NCBI GenBank assembly: GCA_016875335.1
Contig: VGRO01000012.1
Location: 1 to 61,039 of the forward strand
Source of the DNA: Deltaproteobacteria bacterium
Lineage (GTDB): Bacteria; Myxococcota_A; UBA9042
Reading direction: 5' to 3'
DNA: 61,039 bases
This document shows positions 43,668 through 52,910 of this stretch, piece after piece. The notes under the pieces were generated by a model. That model was not told the DNA's origin, searched no databases, and saw only the letters and a program-made list of their open reading frames with translations. A program made the translations under genes and the position numbers. Position 1 is the first letter of the stretch, and each line of letters begins with the position of its first letter.

Positions 43668-45950
43668 ATGTTCGAACTCTCCTCCACCAAGCGGCGCATC
43701 GGCGTCCTGGCATTGGCCGCGGCAACGCTCGTTGCCGCAGGCACGGGCCAAGCCGCAGTCCCCTCCACCGCCACGCTCGAGGGCGTGCTGATGTCGGCCG
43801 GTGGCGGTCCCGCTGCGGACGGCCAGTACCAGATCACCTTCGCCATCTACCCGCAGCAAAGCGGCGGCAACGCCGTGTGGAGCGAGCAAGGCACCGTGTC
43901 GGCCAAGGCCGGCCAGTTCACCTGGCAACTGGGCAGCAAACAGGCACTCAGCGCCATCGGACTCGACCTGTCGACGGCGTGGCTGGGTCTGCAAATCGGC
44001 TCCGACCCCGAACTGCCGCGCCAGCCCGCCGGAGCCTCGCTGTACGCGCTGCGCGCCGCCCTGGCCGAAAACGTGGCGTGTTCCGGCTGCATCAAGGCCG
44101 GGGCGCTGGACCCGGCGATCCTGCAAAGCTACGCCAAGGCCGCGGATCTCGGCGCCTACGCCAAGGCCAGCGACCTTTCGGCGTATGCCAAGGCCACCGA
44201 CCTCGGCAACTACGCCAAGAACACCGAACTCGCCAACTACGTCAAGGCGGCGTCGCTGGCCACGGTGGCCGGCAGCGGCAGCTACAACGATCTGAAAGAC
44301 AAGCCGCAAATCAGCGACGCGGGCAAAACTGGCGCCTACGCGGACCTGACCGGCAAGCCCGTGGTACCCAAGGTCGGCGCGGCGTGCGGCACCGGCATGG
44401 TGCTCATCGGCTTCAAGGCCGACGGCTCGCTGGACTGCGGCCCCGGCGCGGTGGCGCCCGACAACATCGACGAAATCTCCAATGGCCTGATTTGGAACCA
44501 GTTTGTCGACACCACCAAGGGCCCCGACAAGACGCCCATTCCCGACGGCAACGGCGCCGGCATTTCGACGTCGCTGGATTTCCCCGACATCGGCTTGGCC
44601 CAGGCGATTTGGGTCGATGTCGACGTGTTCACCTCGGACCTGTCGGCGATGACCATTGAGCTGTACGGCCCCGGCATGGCCAACCCGTACATCCTGTACA
44701 GCAAGAGCAAGACCGGCAACACGCTCAAGGTCTCGTTCAACAAGGACACCGCGATCGCCCAGGGCGACATGAACAAGGACTGGATCGGTAAGAATCCCAA
44801 GGGCACGTGGTCGCTGACCGTCAAGGATCCGCTCAAGAACCAGATGCCGCCGGCGACGACCGATGGCTACTACAGCTGGGCGGTGTCGATCCAGACGCTG
44901 TCGACCAAGAAGATTCAGATCAAGGGCAACGTGATCGCAGACGGCAGTGTCAAGCTCGGCGCCGACGCTGCCCCTTGCGACGCAACCAAGATCGGTGCAC
45001 TTCGCTATACCGCAGGTCAAGTGCAGGTATGCCAGTTTGGCACCTGGGTGCCGATGGGCACGAGCGTCTGCCCCGGTCCGGTCATTCAGGGCATCTGCAC
45101 CGGGCCGACCGGCTGCGGCAACTGCAACTTCATGGACAGCTCCAAGTACTGTGCAGCAAGGAAAGCAGACCTTTGCTCCGACAGCCAGAGCTTTGTGCTG
45201 AACTATACCCGTATGCTTGTCAGTAACGCACTGTGGACCAACTCATTCTCCGACAATGACGCGGGCCAGTGGAGCGAAGTCAATGGCGGCACTGGGGACG
45301 ATCACAGCAGCGGAAGCGGCTGGACCGCGCAGTGCTGCTACAATTGGACGCCGCCGCGCAGCACAGATCAGCAGATCGGTGGCGTGCGCCTTGTGTACAT
45401 GCACGACAACTCGAACGTGTACTTCCGGCAGGCCGCCGTCTGGTGCGCGGGTCTGGGTGCCGACCTGTGCACCAAGACCGAGTACCAAATCCTGCGCGAA
45501 AACAATAAGCTCGTGAACAATGGCTGGGGCTATTGGACTTCGGACCACTCGGACAACGACAACACCGGTTATGCAAAGGGTCACGGCCCGACGAGCGACG
45601 ATACCAACATGGGCCAGCACTACAGTTTCGCATGCTGCGCAAGCCAGCGGACGTCGTTTGAGTGCCAAGCGCCCGCAAAAGAGTACGCTGGCGTGTGCAC
45701 GACCAAAGTCGAGAACTCGGTGCTCGCCGACTGGTCGACCGCATCGAATGAGTGCAGCAAGCTCAAGTCGCGCCTTTGCTCGATTTCCCAGACTGCGGCG
45801 CTGCGCAGCGCTGGCGTCGTGACTTCGAGCGCGAGTTGGACCGCATCGTATTCGGACAACGACGGCGGCAACGCCAGTGTCGGCGTCGGCAACGCTGGCG
45901 ACGACCATCCGCCCAACTCGCAATACGGCTATGCCTGTTGCACCTACTAG
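43668..45950 (+). CDS. secreted surface protein B2: P domain with three Cys/Trp repeats
   Basis: 760 residues from the ATG at 43668, preceded by AGGA. The signal peptide, the GVLMSAGGGPAADG domain, the YAKAADLG repeats and the P domain (about 301-411) match protein B1. Instead of DUF4215 plus fibrinogen-like modules, the C-terminal ~280 residues have three repeats of about 90 residues. Each contains an LC pair, a WT..(Y/F/H)SDND segment, GDDH or SDDT, and a closing CC (for example ADLCSDSQS ... QCCYNW, and SRLCSISQT ... YACC). I do not recognise that repeat by name. The gene starts 52 bases after B1, so the two likely share transcription. Exchange of the tip between paralogues suggests target specificity lies there. 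Confidence 0.8.
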   Translation: MFELSSTKRRIGVLALAAATLVAAGTGQAAVPSTATLEGVLMSAGGGPAADGQYQITFAIYPQQSGGNAVWSEQGTVSAKAGQFTWQLGSKQALSAIGLDLSTAWLGLQIGSDPELPRQPAGASLYALRAALAENVACSGCIKAGALDPAILQSYAKAADLGAYAKASDLSAYAKATDLGNYAKNTELANYVKAASLATVAGSGSYNDLKDKPQISDAGKTGAYADLTGKPVVPKVGAACGTGMVLIGFKADGSLDCGPGAVAPDNIDEISNGLIWNQFVDTTKGPDKTPIPDGNGAGISTSLDFPDIGLAQAIWVDVDVFTSDLSAMTIELYGPGMANPYILYSKSKTGNTLKVSFNKDTAIAQGDMNKDWIGKNPKGTWSLTVKDPLKNQMPPATTDGYYSWAVSIQTLSTKKIQIKGNVIADGSVKLGADAAPCDATKIGALRYTAGQVQVCQFGTWVPMGTSVCPGPVIQGICTGPTGCGNCNFMDSSKYCAARKADLCSDSQSFVLNYTRMLVSNALWTNSFSDNDAGQWSEVNGGTGDDHSSGSGWTAQCCYNWTPPRSTDQQIGGVRLVYMHDNSNVYFRQAAVWCAGLGADLCTKTEYQILRENNKLVNNGWGYWTSDHSDNDNTGYAKGHGPTSDDTNMGQHYSFACCASQRTSFECQAPAKEYAGVCTTKVENSVLADWSTASNECSKLKSRLCSISQTAALRSAGVVTSSASWTASYSDNDGGNASVGVGNAGDDHPPNSQYGYACCTY

Positions 45951-45980
45951 GCAAACCCGCTGGATTCTTCCGGCCCGCGC

Positions 45981-46009
45981 TTGACTTGCCCGGGCGAACC
46001 CCGTCAAAT
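45981..46009 (+). promoter_or_regulatory. possible promoter of lipoprotein A2
   Basis: TTGACT at 45981-45986 (five of six) and TCAAAT at 46004-46009 with 17-base spacing, in the gap before the gene at 46049. The -10 box is imperfect. Confidence 0.35.
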
Positions 46010-46048
46010 AGCCTTCGCGGTGCACCGCGGAGCAGCTTGGAGAACGCA

Positions 46049-48868
46049 ATGCACAACGTTGCAGAACAACTGAAGGATCCCAGTGCCTCGGCGCGCGGAG
46101 GTCACTTCGCGGCGGCAGTGTTCACGGCGCTCACGGCCCTGGCCCTGGCGACGGCCTGTGGCCAAGAAGTGGGTGTGGACACCGATGGCGGCGTGACCGC
46201 GGATACCCCGGGTGGCGTGGGCGACACCGCGATCGGCGGCACCGACGACACGTCGCCGGTCGACACCACCCCCGGGTCGGACACCGCACCTACGCTTGAC
46301 CTCGGATCGGACACGGCCGGCAGCGACGCCAACGGCGAGACCACCGCGGGCGACGCCGACGCCAGCGCCGATGCCGACGCGACCGTCAACCCGTGCCCGG
46401 GCGGCGCCGGCTGCGCGTGCCAGCAGAACAGCGACTGCACCGACTCGCAAAAGTGCATCGCGACGCCCAAGGGCCTCAAGTGCGCCAAGCTGTGTTCGAC
46501 GAGCGCCTGCGGCGCCGATGAGAAGTGCATCAGCTCGGGCGGTGGCGAGCCGGTCGACATCTGCGTGCCCAAATGGGGCTCGGTCTGCAACCCGTGCAAC
46601 TCCAACCAGGAGTGCGAGAAACTCGACCCGGGCGCGCGCTGCGTCGATCAAGGCGAGAAAGGTGCCTTCTGCGGCAGTTCGTGCAAAGTCGACGGCGATT
46701 GTCCGAGCGGCTACGAGTGCAAGGACACCAAGGACGTGACCGGGGCGACCAGCACCCAGTGCATCGTCAAGGGTGGCGCGGCGTGCACCTGCAGCGAGTA
46801 CGCCATCGCCCTTGAGCTTTCGACCTCGTGCTTCAAACAAGCCGGAACCGCCAAGTGTCAGGGCAAGCGCACCTGCCTGGCGGACGGCAAGCCCAACGCG
46901 CCCAAGGGCGGTGGCCTCTCCAGTTGCTATGCGCCCGACCCGACGCCCGAGCAGTGCGACGGCAAGGACAACGACTGCAACGGCCAGACCGACGAAGCGA
47001 CCTGCATCGACAACAAGGTGTGCACCGACGATTTGTGCAAGGGTGCAGGCGGCTGCGACAACCCGGCCAAGTCGGGCGTGTGCGACGCCGACGGCACCGT
47101 CTGCACCAAGGACGACCAGTGCGTCAACGGCGAGTGCAAGGCCGGCGCCGTGCAGATCTGCGACGACAAGAACGAGTGCACCAAGGATAGCTGCGACCCG
47201 AAAGACGGCTGCAAATACGCGCCCGACGAAGGCAAGTCGTGCAACGCCGACGACAACCCGTGCACGGTCAACGACGCCTGCGACAAGGCCGGCAAGTGCG
47301 TCAGCGGACCGGACAAGGCGTGCACAAGCAGCGACCAGTGCACCAAGGGCAAGTGCGAGCCGACCGGATCGAACCCTGGCGCGTGCAAGTACACGTTCCA
47401 GGCCACGTTCCCGTGCAACGACGGCAACTTGTGCACCGAGTCGGACAAGTGCGATCAGGGCAAGGGCGACTGCTTCGGCACGGTGACGGTGTGCGACGAC
47501 CAGAAGCCGTGCACCGCGGACAGTTGCGACCCGCTCAAGGGCTGCCAGCACGACCCCACCTTGACCACGCCCTGCAACGACGACGATGCGTGCACCACCA
47601 AGGACACCTGCGCCAAGGGCGTGTGCGTCGGCACGGCGCTCGACCCGACCAAGCCCAAGGGCTTCGGCGGCTGCAACGACGACAACCCCTGCACGACCGA
47701 CCTGTGCAACCCGGCGGTCGGTTGCCAGAACAAGCCCGACAACTTCGAGAAGTGCGATGACGGCAACCCGTGCACCCAGGGCGATGTGTGTGCAGTCGGC
47801 ACCTGCAAGGCGGGCACCAACATTTGCGCCTGCACGGCCGACAGCGACTGCAAGAGCAAGGAAGACGGCAACCTGTGCAACGGCACGCTCTTCTGCGACA
47901 AATCGGCGACGCCCTACCAGTGCAAGGTCAACCCGGTGACGATCGTCGAGTGCAGCACCGCCAACGACGGCCAGTGCAAATCGACCACCTGTGACCCCTC
48001 GAACGGCCAGTGTGTGACGACCAACAAGACCAACGGCCAAGACTGCGACGCCGACAAGACCGTGTGCACCGACAAGGACGCCTGCGCCGACGGCAAGTGC
48101 GTCGCCGGCAAGAGCATCGTCTGCGACGACAAGAACCCGTGCACCAAGGATTCCTGCGATGCCACCAAGGGGTGCGTGTTCGACTACAACACCGACCCGT
48201 GCAACGCCGACGACAGCGAGTGCACGGTGGGCGATATCTGCAAGGGCGGTTCGTGCATCGCGGGCGCCAAGAAGACCTGCGACGACAAAGAGGAGTGCAC
48301 CAAGGACAGTTGCACCGCGGCCGACGGCAAGTGCGTGTACGACGCGCTGACCACGCCCTGCGAAGACGGCAACAACTGCACCATCGGCGACAAGTGCGCT
48401 GGCGGCAAGTGCGTGCCCGGCGCCGGCCCGACCTGCGACGACAGCAATCCGTGCACCGCCGACACCTGCGACAGCAAGTCCGGCTGCGTGAACAAGCCCG
48501 ACGACACCATCAAGGTCCAGGGGTGCTACAGCGGCGACCCGGCGACCAAGGGCAAGGGCACCTGCAAGGCGGGCTTCCAGGCGTGCGCCGCCGGCAAGAT
48601 CGACAGCAAATGCCAGGGCGAAGTGGTGCCGACCCCCAAGGAACTGTGCGACGGCGTCGACGACACCTGCAATGGCACCACCGACGAGGGCTGCAAGCCC
48701 ACCGCCTTCTCGGCGCGCATGGGTTCGGCCACGGTCAGCGGAAAGGGCCAGGCCTACGCAACCCGCGCGTTCGTTGGCGGCAGCCAGGTTGTCGGCGAGG
48801 CCGCGGGCCAGAAGTACACGGCCAAGTTCGGCTTCTATGCCTGGGTCAAGGCGGTGCTCGGCTTGTAG
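46049..48868 (+). CDS. giant Cys-rich repeat lipoprotein A2
   Basis: 939 residues from the ATG at 46049, preceded by GGAG. The signal sequence ends in ATAC as the lipobox. The order matches lipoprotein A: acidic Thr/Asp linker, two Cys modules, CDGKDNDCNGQTDE, then alternating units such as CDDKNECTKDSCD and CNADDNPCTVNDACDKAGKC. There is one copy of the CACTADSDC...DGNLCNG block where A has two, which accounts for much of the size difference. It ends with a CDGVDDTCNGTTDEGC motif and the tail FYAWVKAVLGL, close to that of A. Lipid anchoring and Cys density suggest an extended surface rod. It ends the four-gene surface cluster. Confidence 0.8.
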   Translation: MHNVAEQLKDPSASARGGHFAAAVFTALTALALATACGQEVGVDTDGGVTADTPGGVGDTAIGGTDDTSPVDTTPGSDTAPTLDLGSDTAGSDANGETTAGDADASADADATVNPCPGGAGCACQQNSDCTDSQKCIATPKGLKCAKLCSTSACGADEKCISSGGGEPVDICVPKWGSVCNPCNSNQECEKLDPGARCVDQGEKGAFCGSSCKVDGDCPSGYECKDTKDVTGATSTQCIVKGGAACTCSEYAIALELSTSCFKQAGTAKCQGKRTCLADGKPNAPKGGGLSSCYAPDPTPEQCDGKDNDCNGQTDEATCIDNKVCTDDLCKGAGGCDNPAKSGVCDADGTVCTKDDQCVNGECKAGAVQICDDKNECTKDSCDPKDGCKYAPDEGKSCNADDNPCTVNDACDKAGKCVSGPDKACTSSDQCTKGKCEPTGSNPGACKYTFQATFPCNDGNLCTESDKCDQGKGDCFGTVTVCDDQKPCTADSCDPLKGCQHDPTLTTPCNDDDACTTKDTCAKGVCVGTALDPTKPKGFGGCNDDNPCTTDLCNPAVGCQNKPDNFEKCDDGNPCTQGDVCAVGTCKAGTNICACTADSDCKSKEDGNLCNGTLFCDKSATPYQCKVNPVTIVECSTANDGQCKSTTCDPSNGQCVTTNKTNGQDCDADKTVCTDKDACADGKCVAGKSIVCDDKNPCTKDSCDATKGCVFDYNTDPCNADDSECTVGDICKGGSCIAGAKKTCDDKEECTKDSCTAADGKCVYDALTTPCEDGNNCTIGDKCAGGKCVPGAGPTCDDSNPCTADTCDSKSGCVNKPDDTIKVQGCYSGDPATKGKGTCKAGFQACAAGKIDSKCQGEVVPTPKELCDGVDDTCNGTTDEGCKPTAFSARMGSATVSGKGQAYATRAFVGGSQVVGEAAGQKYTAKFGFYAWVKAVLGL

Positions 48869-48874
48869 GCCCCG

Positions 48875-49657
48875 TTGACGACCAAGGGTCCGATCGCGGG
48901 CGCCGCCAGGGAGACGCAGACCCTGTGCGGCGCTCGCGCCGTTTTGGCGGCCTTGCGCCACCGGCCCGACGACCTGGAGCGGTTGTTCTTTGCCGCCGAC
49001 TGCGCCCCCGAGCACAGCGAGATCCTGCGCTCGCACCTGCGGCGAGCGGCTGCGCGACGGGTGCCCTATCGCCAGGCCGGCAGCGACGAACTCGAGCGGA
49101 TTTGCGGCAGCCGCGCGCACCAGGGGCTGGTGGCCGTCTTCCGTGCGCCGCGCGTGCACCTGGCCGGACCGACCCAACTGCGCAGCTTCGCGGCCCAAGA
49201 CAAGGTGTGGGTTGCGCTCGACTGCGTCGGCAATCCCCACAACCTGGGAGCCATCGCCCGCACCGCCGCCTTCCTGGGTGCGGCCGGCTTGCTGGTCGAG
49301 CGCGGGCAAGCGTCGGCCCACGCCTCGGCGGCCGCCTATCGCACTGCGGAAGGCGCACTGGAATCGCTGCCGGTGTGGCAGGTCGGTTCACTCGCGCAAG
49401 CGATGGGTTTGCTGCGCGTCGCCGGCGCCGAGGTGATTGCGCTCGACGTGCGCGATGCCGGTCTGCTGTCGGCGTGGGTGCGCCCTGCGCGCGGCGCCGT
49501 GGTCTTGGTGGCGGGGGCCGAGGAAACAGGAATCCGGCCCCAGGTACGCGACGCTTGCACCCGCGCGGTCCGCATTGAAGGGACGGACGCGGTCGAGTCG
49601 CTCAACGTCGGCGTGGCGCTGGCGATCGCGCTGGCGAGGTCGCTCGGTCGATCATAG
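48875..49657 (+). CDS. TrmH/SpoU-family RNA 2'-O-methyltransferase
   Basis: 260 residues from a TTG at 48875, seven bases after the lipoprotein stop. The family methylates a ribose 2'-OH in tRNA or rRNA using S-adenosylmethionine. An N-terminal RNA-binding-like domain (CGARAVLAALRHRPDDLERLF) is typical of RlmB/TrmH-type enzymes. The SPOUT motifs are present: VGNPHNLGAIARTAAFLGA (motif 1), VLVAGAEETGI (motif 2) and TDAVESLNVGVALAIAL (motif 3, knot). RlmB-like identity is likely, but the target site cannot be told. It is convergent with the minus-strand operon, overlapping it by six bases. Confidence 0.88.
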   Translation: MTTKGPIAGAARETQTLCGARAVLAALRHRPDDLERLFFAADCAPEHSEILRSHLRRAAARRVPYRQAGSDELERICGSRAHQGLVAVFRAPRVHLAGPTQLRSFAAQDKVWVALDCVGNPHNLGAIARTAAFLGAAGLLVERGQASAHASAAAYRTAEGALESLPVWQVGSLAQAMGLLRVAGAEVIALDVRDAGLLSAWVRPARGAVVLVAGAEETGIRPQVRDACTRAVRIEGTDAVESLNVGVALAIALARSLGRS

Positions 49658-50431
49658 CTCGAATTTGTCGCCGGTCTTGTCGTCCATGCGCGCGGCGTCC
49701 ACCGAGATGTCGAATGGTCGCTCGTCGATCGGGGTGCCGGGCGGCGGTGCCAGCCAATTGCGCGGCCGTGCAATCAAGGCCGGTGCGAAGTCCGCGCCAG
49801 GCTGGTCGTCCGGGTGGGTGCCGTCGACGACAAAGTTGCGCCCCAGGCCATTGTGGACGCTGGTGGCCTCGGGGCCGTACTTCATGTCCCACGGGTCTTC
49901 CTGGACCAGCCGGCGCAACTGGGCGCGCAGTCGCCTGGTGTAGTCCACGCTCCAAATCTGGATGGGCGCCGGAGGTTGCAAGCGGGCCGCGCGCACTTCG
50001 TCGAGCTCGCGACCGCTCTCGCCGCCGAGGCCCCGTTTCAGCTCGAAGGGCAAGCGGGCTTCAACGTCCACCGGCTTTTCATAGCGGCCGATGTTGCGCA
50101 GGTTGAACTGGGGCATCACATCGGTCCGGATGGCATCCGCGGTCTTGTCGTCGAGCTCCGAGTCGCGGGCCTCGCGGATGGGGCGCGCGTAGGTGTTCTG
50201 GAAGGCGTTGCGCTCGGTGACCCAGGCGCTCAGCCGGTCGGGCTGGAAATCGTGGGCGACCCAGATGAGGAACCCGTCCTTTCGGTACAGGTAGTCGAAA
50301 AGGCCAAAGCGCTGTGCCCACTTCTCGCCGGCCCTGCGTCGCTTGACCAGCGGCCAGGCCAGCGGTTGCGCCAGCAGATCGCGTGCGCGGGCCTCGTCGA
50401 CGGGGGCATCGGTCTGGGCGGGCGGGGTCAC
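49652..50431 (-). CDS. unknown protein, last gene of the Ycf46/DUF1257 operon
   Basis: 259 residues from a GTG at 50431; the ribosome site is weak. It begins 12 bases after the DUF2997 gene. It has no signal or membrane segment and looks like a soluble alpha/beta protein rich in Arg, Asp and Pro, with features such as FGLFDYLYRKDGFLIWVAHDF and WSVDYTRRLRAQLRRLVQEDPW. I recognise no family. Its position downstream of AAA, DUF1257 and DUF2997 genes suggests a role in the same complex. Its 3' end overlaps the convergent methyltransferase by six bases. Confidence 0.7.
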   Translation of the reverse strand: MTPPAQTDAPVDEARARDLLAQPLAWPLVKRRRAGEKWAQRFGLFDYLYRKDGFLIWVAHDFQPDRLSAWVTERNAFQNTYARPIREARDSELDDKTADAIRTDVMPQFNLRNIGRYEKPVDVEARLPFELKRGLGGESGRELDEVRAARLQPPAPIQIWSVDYTRRLRAQLRRLVQEDPWDMKYGPEATSVHNGLGRNFVVDGTHPDDQPGADFAPALIARPRNWLAPPPGTPIDERPFDISVDAARMDDKTGDKFEL

Positions 50432-50443
50432 GGCGCGGCCCGC

Positions 50444-50656
50444 CTATGCGCCCGGATCGTCGCCGGTACCCACCGTCTGGCCGGTCTCGGCCTGCTGGTA
50501 GTACTCGCTGGTGTGCTGCCGGCTCGACACCATGCCCAGCGCGAGCTCGATTTCGCGGGTGATGCGCTCGCATTCGGCGCCCTTGACGCCGAGCACTTGG
50601 ATCGACACCTCACCGTGGTCGTCGATGGTGAACTGGATCTCGCGGCGGGTGGCCAT
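50444..50656 (-). CDS. DUF2997 family small protein
   Basis: 70 residues, preceded by CGGAG. The sequence matches the DUF2997 pattern: REIQFTIDDHGEVSIQVLG, then KGAECERITREIELALG and a C-terminal SEYYQQ segment. DUF2997 proteins are almost always encoded next to DUF1257 and Ycf46-like AAA ATPases, as here. Biochemical function is unknown; by size it may be an adaptor or carrier. The single Cys in KGAEC is conserved within my recollection of the family. Confidence 0.85.
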   Translation of the reverse strand: MATRREIQFTIDDHGEVSIQVLGVKGAECERITREIELALGMVSSRQHTSEYYQQAETGQTVGTGDDPGA

Positions 50657-50689
50657 GGTCGTGCTCCGAGGGTGGGCGGTAGGTGGCGA

Positions 50690-51100
50690 TCAGTCGCCCC
50701 AGCTCGAGACCTTGATGTGGATCTGTTGTTTTTCGTCCACCTTTTCCTCTTCGAGGGTGTAGCCGCGCTTGGTCACCTCTTCCTTGACCGTGTGGTAGGC
50801 ATAGCGCTGCACGACCTTGCGGGTGAACTCGTCCTGGCTGTAGCCGGCAGTCATCTCGACGAATTCCCAGTCGGCGACAAAGGTGACGTTGCCGGTCTCG
50901 GCGTCGACGTTGACGCCAATCTCGTACGACTTGCTGGCGTGGATGACCATCTTGGCCTGGGTCTTCTGGCCGAGGTAGCCCTTGACGTGCACCAGCTGCC
51001 CCTCTTCGGCCTTGGTGTAGTTGAACCCCAACTCCTTGAGCACGAGTTCGAGGCGCAGCAGGTTGTTGATCTTGGTCTGGACGGTGGTGAAGTGACTCAT
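50690..51100 (-). CDS. DUF1257 (Ycf35-like) protein
   Basis: 136 residues from the ATG at 51100. MSHFTTVQTKINNLLRLELVLKELG and the later VADWEFVE, QDEFTRKVVQRYAYHTV pattern match DUF1257, known in cyanobacteria and red-algal plastids as Ycf35. The function is unknown. In cyanobacteria, planctomycetes and deltaproteobacteria the family is found with a Ycf46-type ATPase and DUF2997. Here the order is FHA protein, ATPase, DUF1257, DUF2997, unknown, all on the minus strand with short gaps, so they are one operon. Confidence 0.88.
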   Translation of the reverse strand: MSHFTTVQTKINNLLRLELVLKELGFNYTKAEEGQLVHVKGYLGQKTQAKMVIHASKSYEIGVNVDAETGNVTFVADWEFVEMTAGYSQDEFTRKVVQRYAYHTVKEEVTKRGYTLEEEKVDEKQQIHIKVSSWGD

Positions 51101-51173
51101 CCGGTGCAATCCTGCGGCGTTCGGGCGGGGTCGCTGCGGTCGCGACCCGGACGGTGGTCGGTGCGGCCGCGGC

Positions 51174-52829
51174 CTACATTTCCAGGCGCGGTTGCGCCAT
51201 GTCGGCCACCACCGGGCTGTCGTCCGGCGGAGAGGCCCGGCGCGCCCGCGATTTGGACCATTCGCGCATCTCGGCCAGCCGCTCGCGCATGGTCTGCGAT
51301 AGTGGGATGACCTCCTTGATGGCGCCGACGAGCGCCTGGGTGTCGATGTCCGTCGTGCCGTGGCCGTCGTCGAAGGTGTCGTAGAGCGCGCCGACCACGC
51401 TCTCTTCGAGTTCCGAACCCGAAAATCCCGCCGTCGTGTCCACCAGGCGCTTCATGTCGAACACCACCGGGTCGCGGTGGCGCTTCTTGAGCTGGATCGC
51501 CAGGATCTCTTCGCGCTCGCCGCGGTTGGGCAGGTCGACGAAGAAGATTTCGTCGAAGCGTCCTTTGCGCAGCAGCTCCGGGGGCAACATCGACACGTCG
51601 TTGGCGGTGGCGATGACGAAGACCGGCGAGGTCTTCTCTTGCAGCCAGGTCAGGAAGGTGGCGAAGACGCGTGCGGTGGTGCCGCCGTCGCTCTGGCCCG
51701 AACTTTTGGTGCCGCTGAAGCCCTTTTCGAGTTCGTCGAGCCACAGAATCGCCGGTGCCACGGCTTCGGCGGTCTTGATGGCGCGGCGCATGTTCTCCTC
51801 GGAAGAACCGACCAGCGAACCGAACACCTTGCCGACGTCCAGGCGCAAAAGTGGCATCTGCCACGCTTGCGAAATCGCCTTTGCCGCCAGCGACTTGCCG
51901 CACCCGGGAACGCCGAGCAGCAAAATGCCCTTGGGCGCCGGCAACCCGAACTCCTGGGCCGCTGGCGTAAAGGCGTGGCGGCGCTTGTTCAGCCAGTCCT
52001 TGAGGTGCACCAGGCCCCCCACCGATTCCATGCCGAGCGTGGTCTCGTAGAACTCCAAGATGCCCGACTTGCGGATGATGTGCTTCTTCTCGGCCAGAAT
52101 TGTCTTGAGATTGAAGCCCTTGTCGCGCACGCTGGTCTTGGCGAACACTTGGCGCGCCTCGGCCTCGGTCAGACCCAGCGCGGCCTCGGCGACCTCGCGC
52201 TGCAGGTCCGGCGATTCGAGCACCTTGGCAAAGTTCTTGCCGAAGCGCTGGCTCTTGGCGCCGTTGAACGCCATCTCGCGAACGATGTCCTCCATGATCG
52301 GCCGGTCCGGCAAATCGAAATCGACGACGATCACGTCCTTTTCCATCTCCATGGGAATCTTGACGATGGAACTCAGGAAGATGACCGTACGCTTGGCCTG
52401 CGACTCTGGATTCTTGTACTGCAAGTCGCGGACCCGCCGCGCCACCATGGGGTCGTTGAAAAACGGGTGGAAGTCGCGCAGCACCACCACGGCGTCGCGG
52501 GTCAGGTTGTTGCTGACCCAATCCAAGGCGCGGATGGGGTCGCGGATGTCGCCCGGCACGTCGGCGGTGTCGCATTTGAACCCCTGCGAGCACGACCACT
52601 TGATGAACTGACGCGGCTGCCACTGGCCGACATCCCAGCGCTCGCGCAGCGTCTGCGAGTCGAGCACCGCGAGGTCGCGCACCCACTTCTCGACGCGTTC
52701 CTCCTCGGCCGACACGACATAGACCAGGTTGTATTGGGCACGGATGAGGTAGTGCAGTTCGTCCACGGCCGGCGGCACCGGGCGGTTGGGCGAGGCGGCA
52801 GCGGCGTCGGCGATGGGATGACTGGCCAT
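51174..52829 (-). CDS. Ycf46-like AAA+ ATPase
   Basis: 551 residues from the ATG at 52829, preceded by CAGGAG. The N-terminal half (about 20-270) has the Ycf46 arrangement with LHYLIRAQYNLVYVVSAEEERVE. The AAA+ domain follows with Walker A GVPGCGKS (about 306-313), Walker B AILWLDE (about 357), and the sensor/arginine region LRKGRFDEIFFVDLP. The length and N-terminal domain fit Ycf46, an unassigned plastid-derived family. It likely remodels a partner, perhaps DUF1257 or the FHA protein encoded alongside. The FHA protein gene lies upstream, leaving an 81-base gap. Confidence 0.9.
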   Translation of the reverse strand: MASHPIADAAAASPNRPVPPAVDELHYLIRAQYNLVYVVSAEEERVEKWVRDLAVLDSQTLRERWDVGQWQPRQFIKWSCSQGFKCDTADVPGDIRDPIRALDWVSNNLTRDAVVVLRDFHPFFNDPMVARRVRDLQYKNPESQAKRTVIFLSSIVKIPMEMEKDVIVVDFDLPDRPIMEDIVREMAFNGAKSQRFGKNFAKVLESPDLQREVAEAALGLTEAEARQVFAKTSVRDKGFNLKTILAEKKHIIRKSGILEFYETTLGMESVGGLVHLKDWLNKRRHAFTPAAQEFGLPAPKGILLLGVPGCGKSLAAKAISQAWQMPLLRLDVGKVFGSLVGSSEENMRRAIKTAEAVAPAILWLDELEKGFSGTKSSGQSDGGTTARVFATFLTWLQEKTSPVFVIATANDVSMLPPELLRKGRFDEIFFVDLPNRGEREEILAIQLKKRHRDPVVFDMKRLVDTTAGFSGSELEESVVGALYDTFDDGHGTTDIDTQALVGAIKEVIPLSQTMRERLAEMREWSKSRARRASPPDDSPVVADMAQPRLEM

Positions 52830-52910
52830 GCGTACGGCTCCTGGTGGCAACGGTTCAGGCGGGCGGGAAGGGGCGGCAAAACGCGGTCGGCGGCTGTGCC
52901 TGGCGGTGCC

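Noticed and set aside
46004-49321. 1105-residue minus-strand open frame
   Set aside because: It lies opposite lipoprotein A2 and the methyltransferase, both well supported. The absence of stops follows from codon composition of the repeats.
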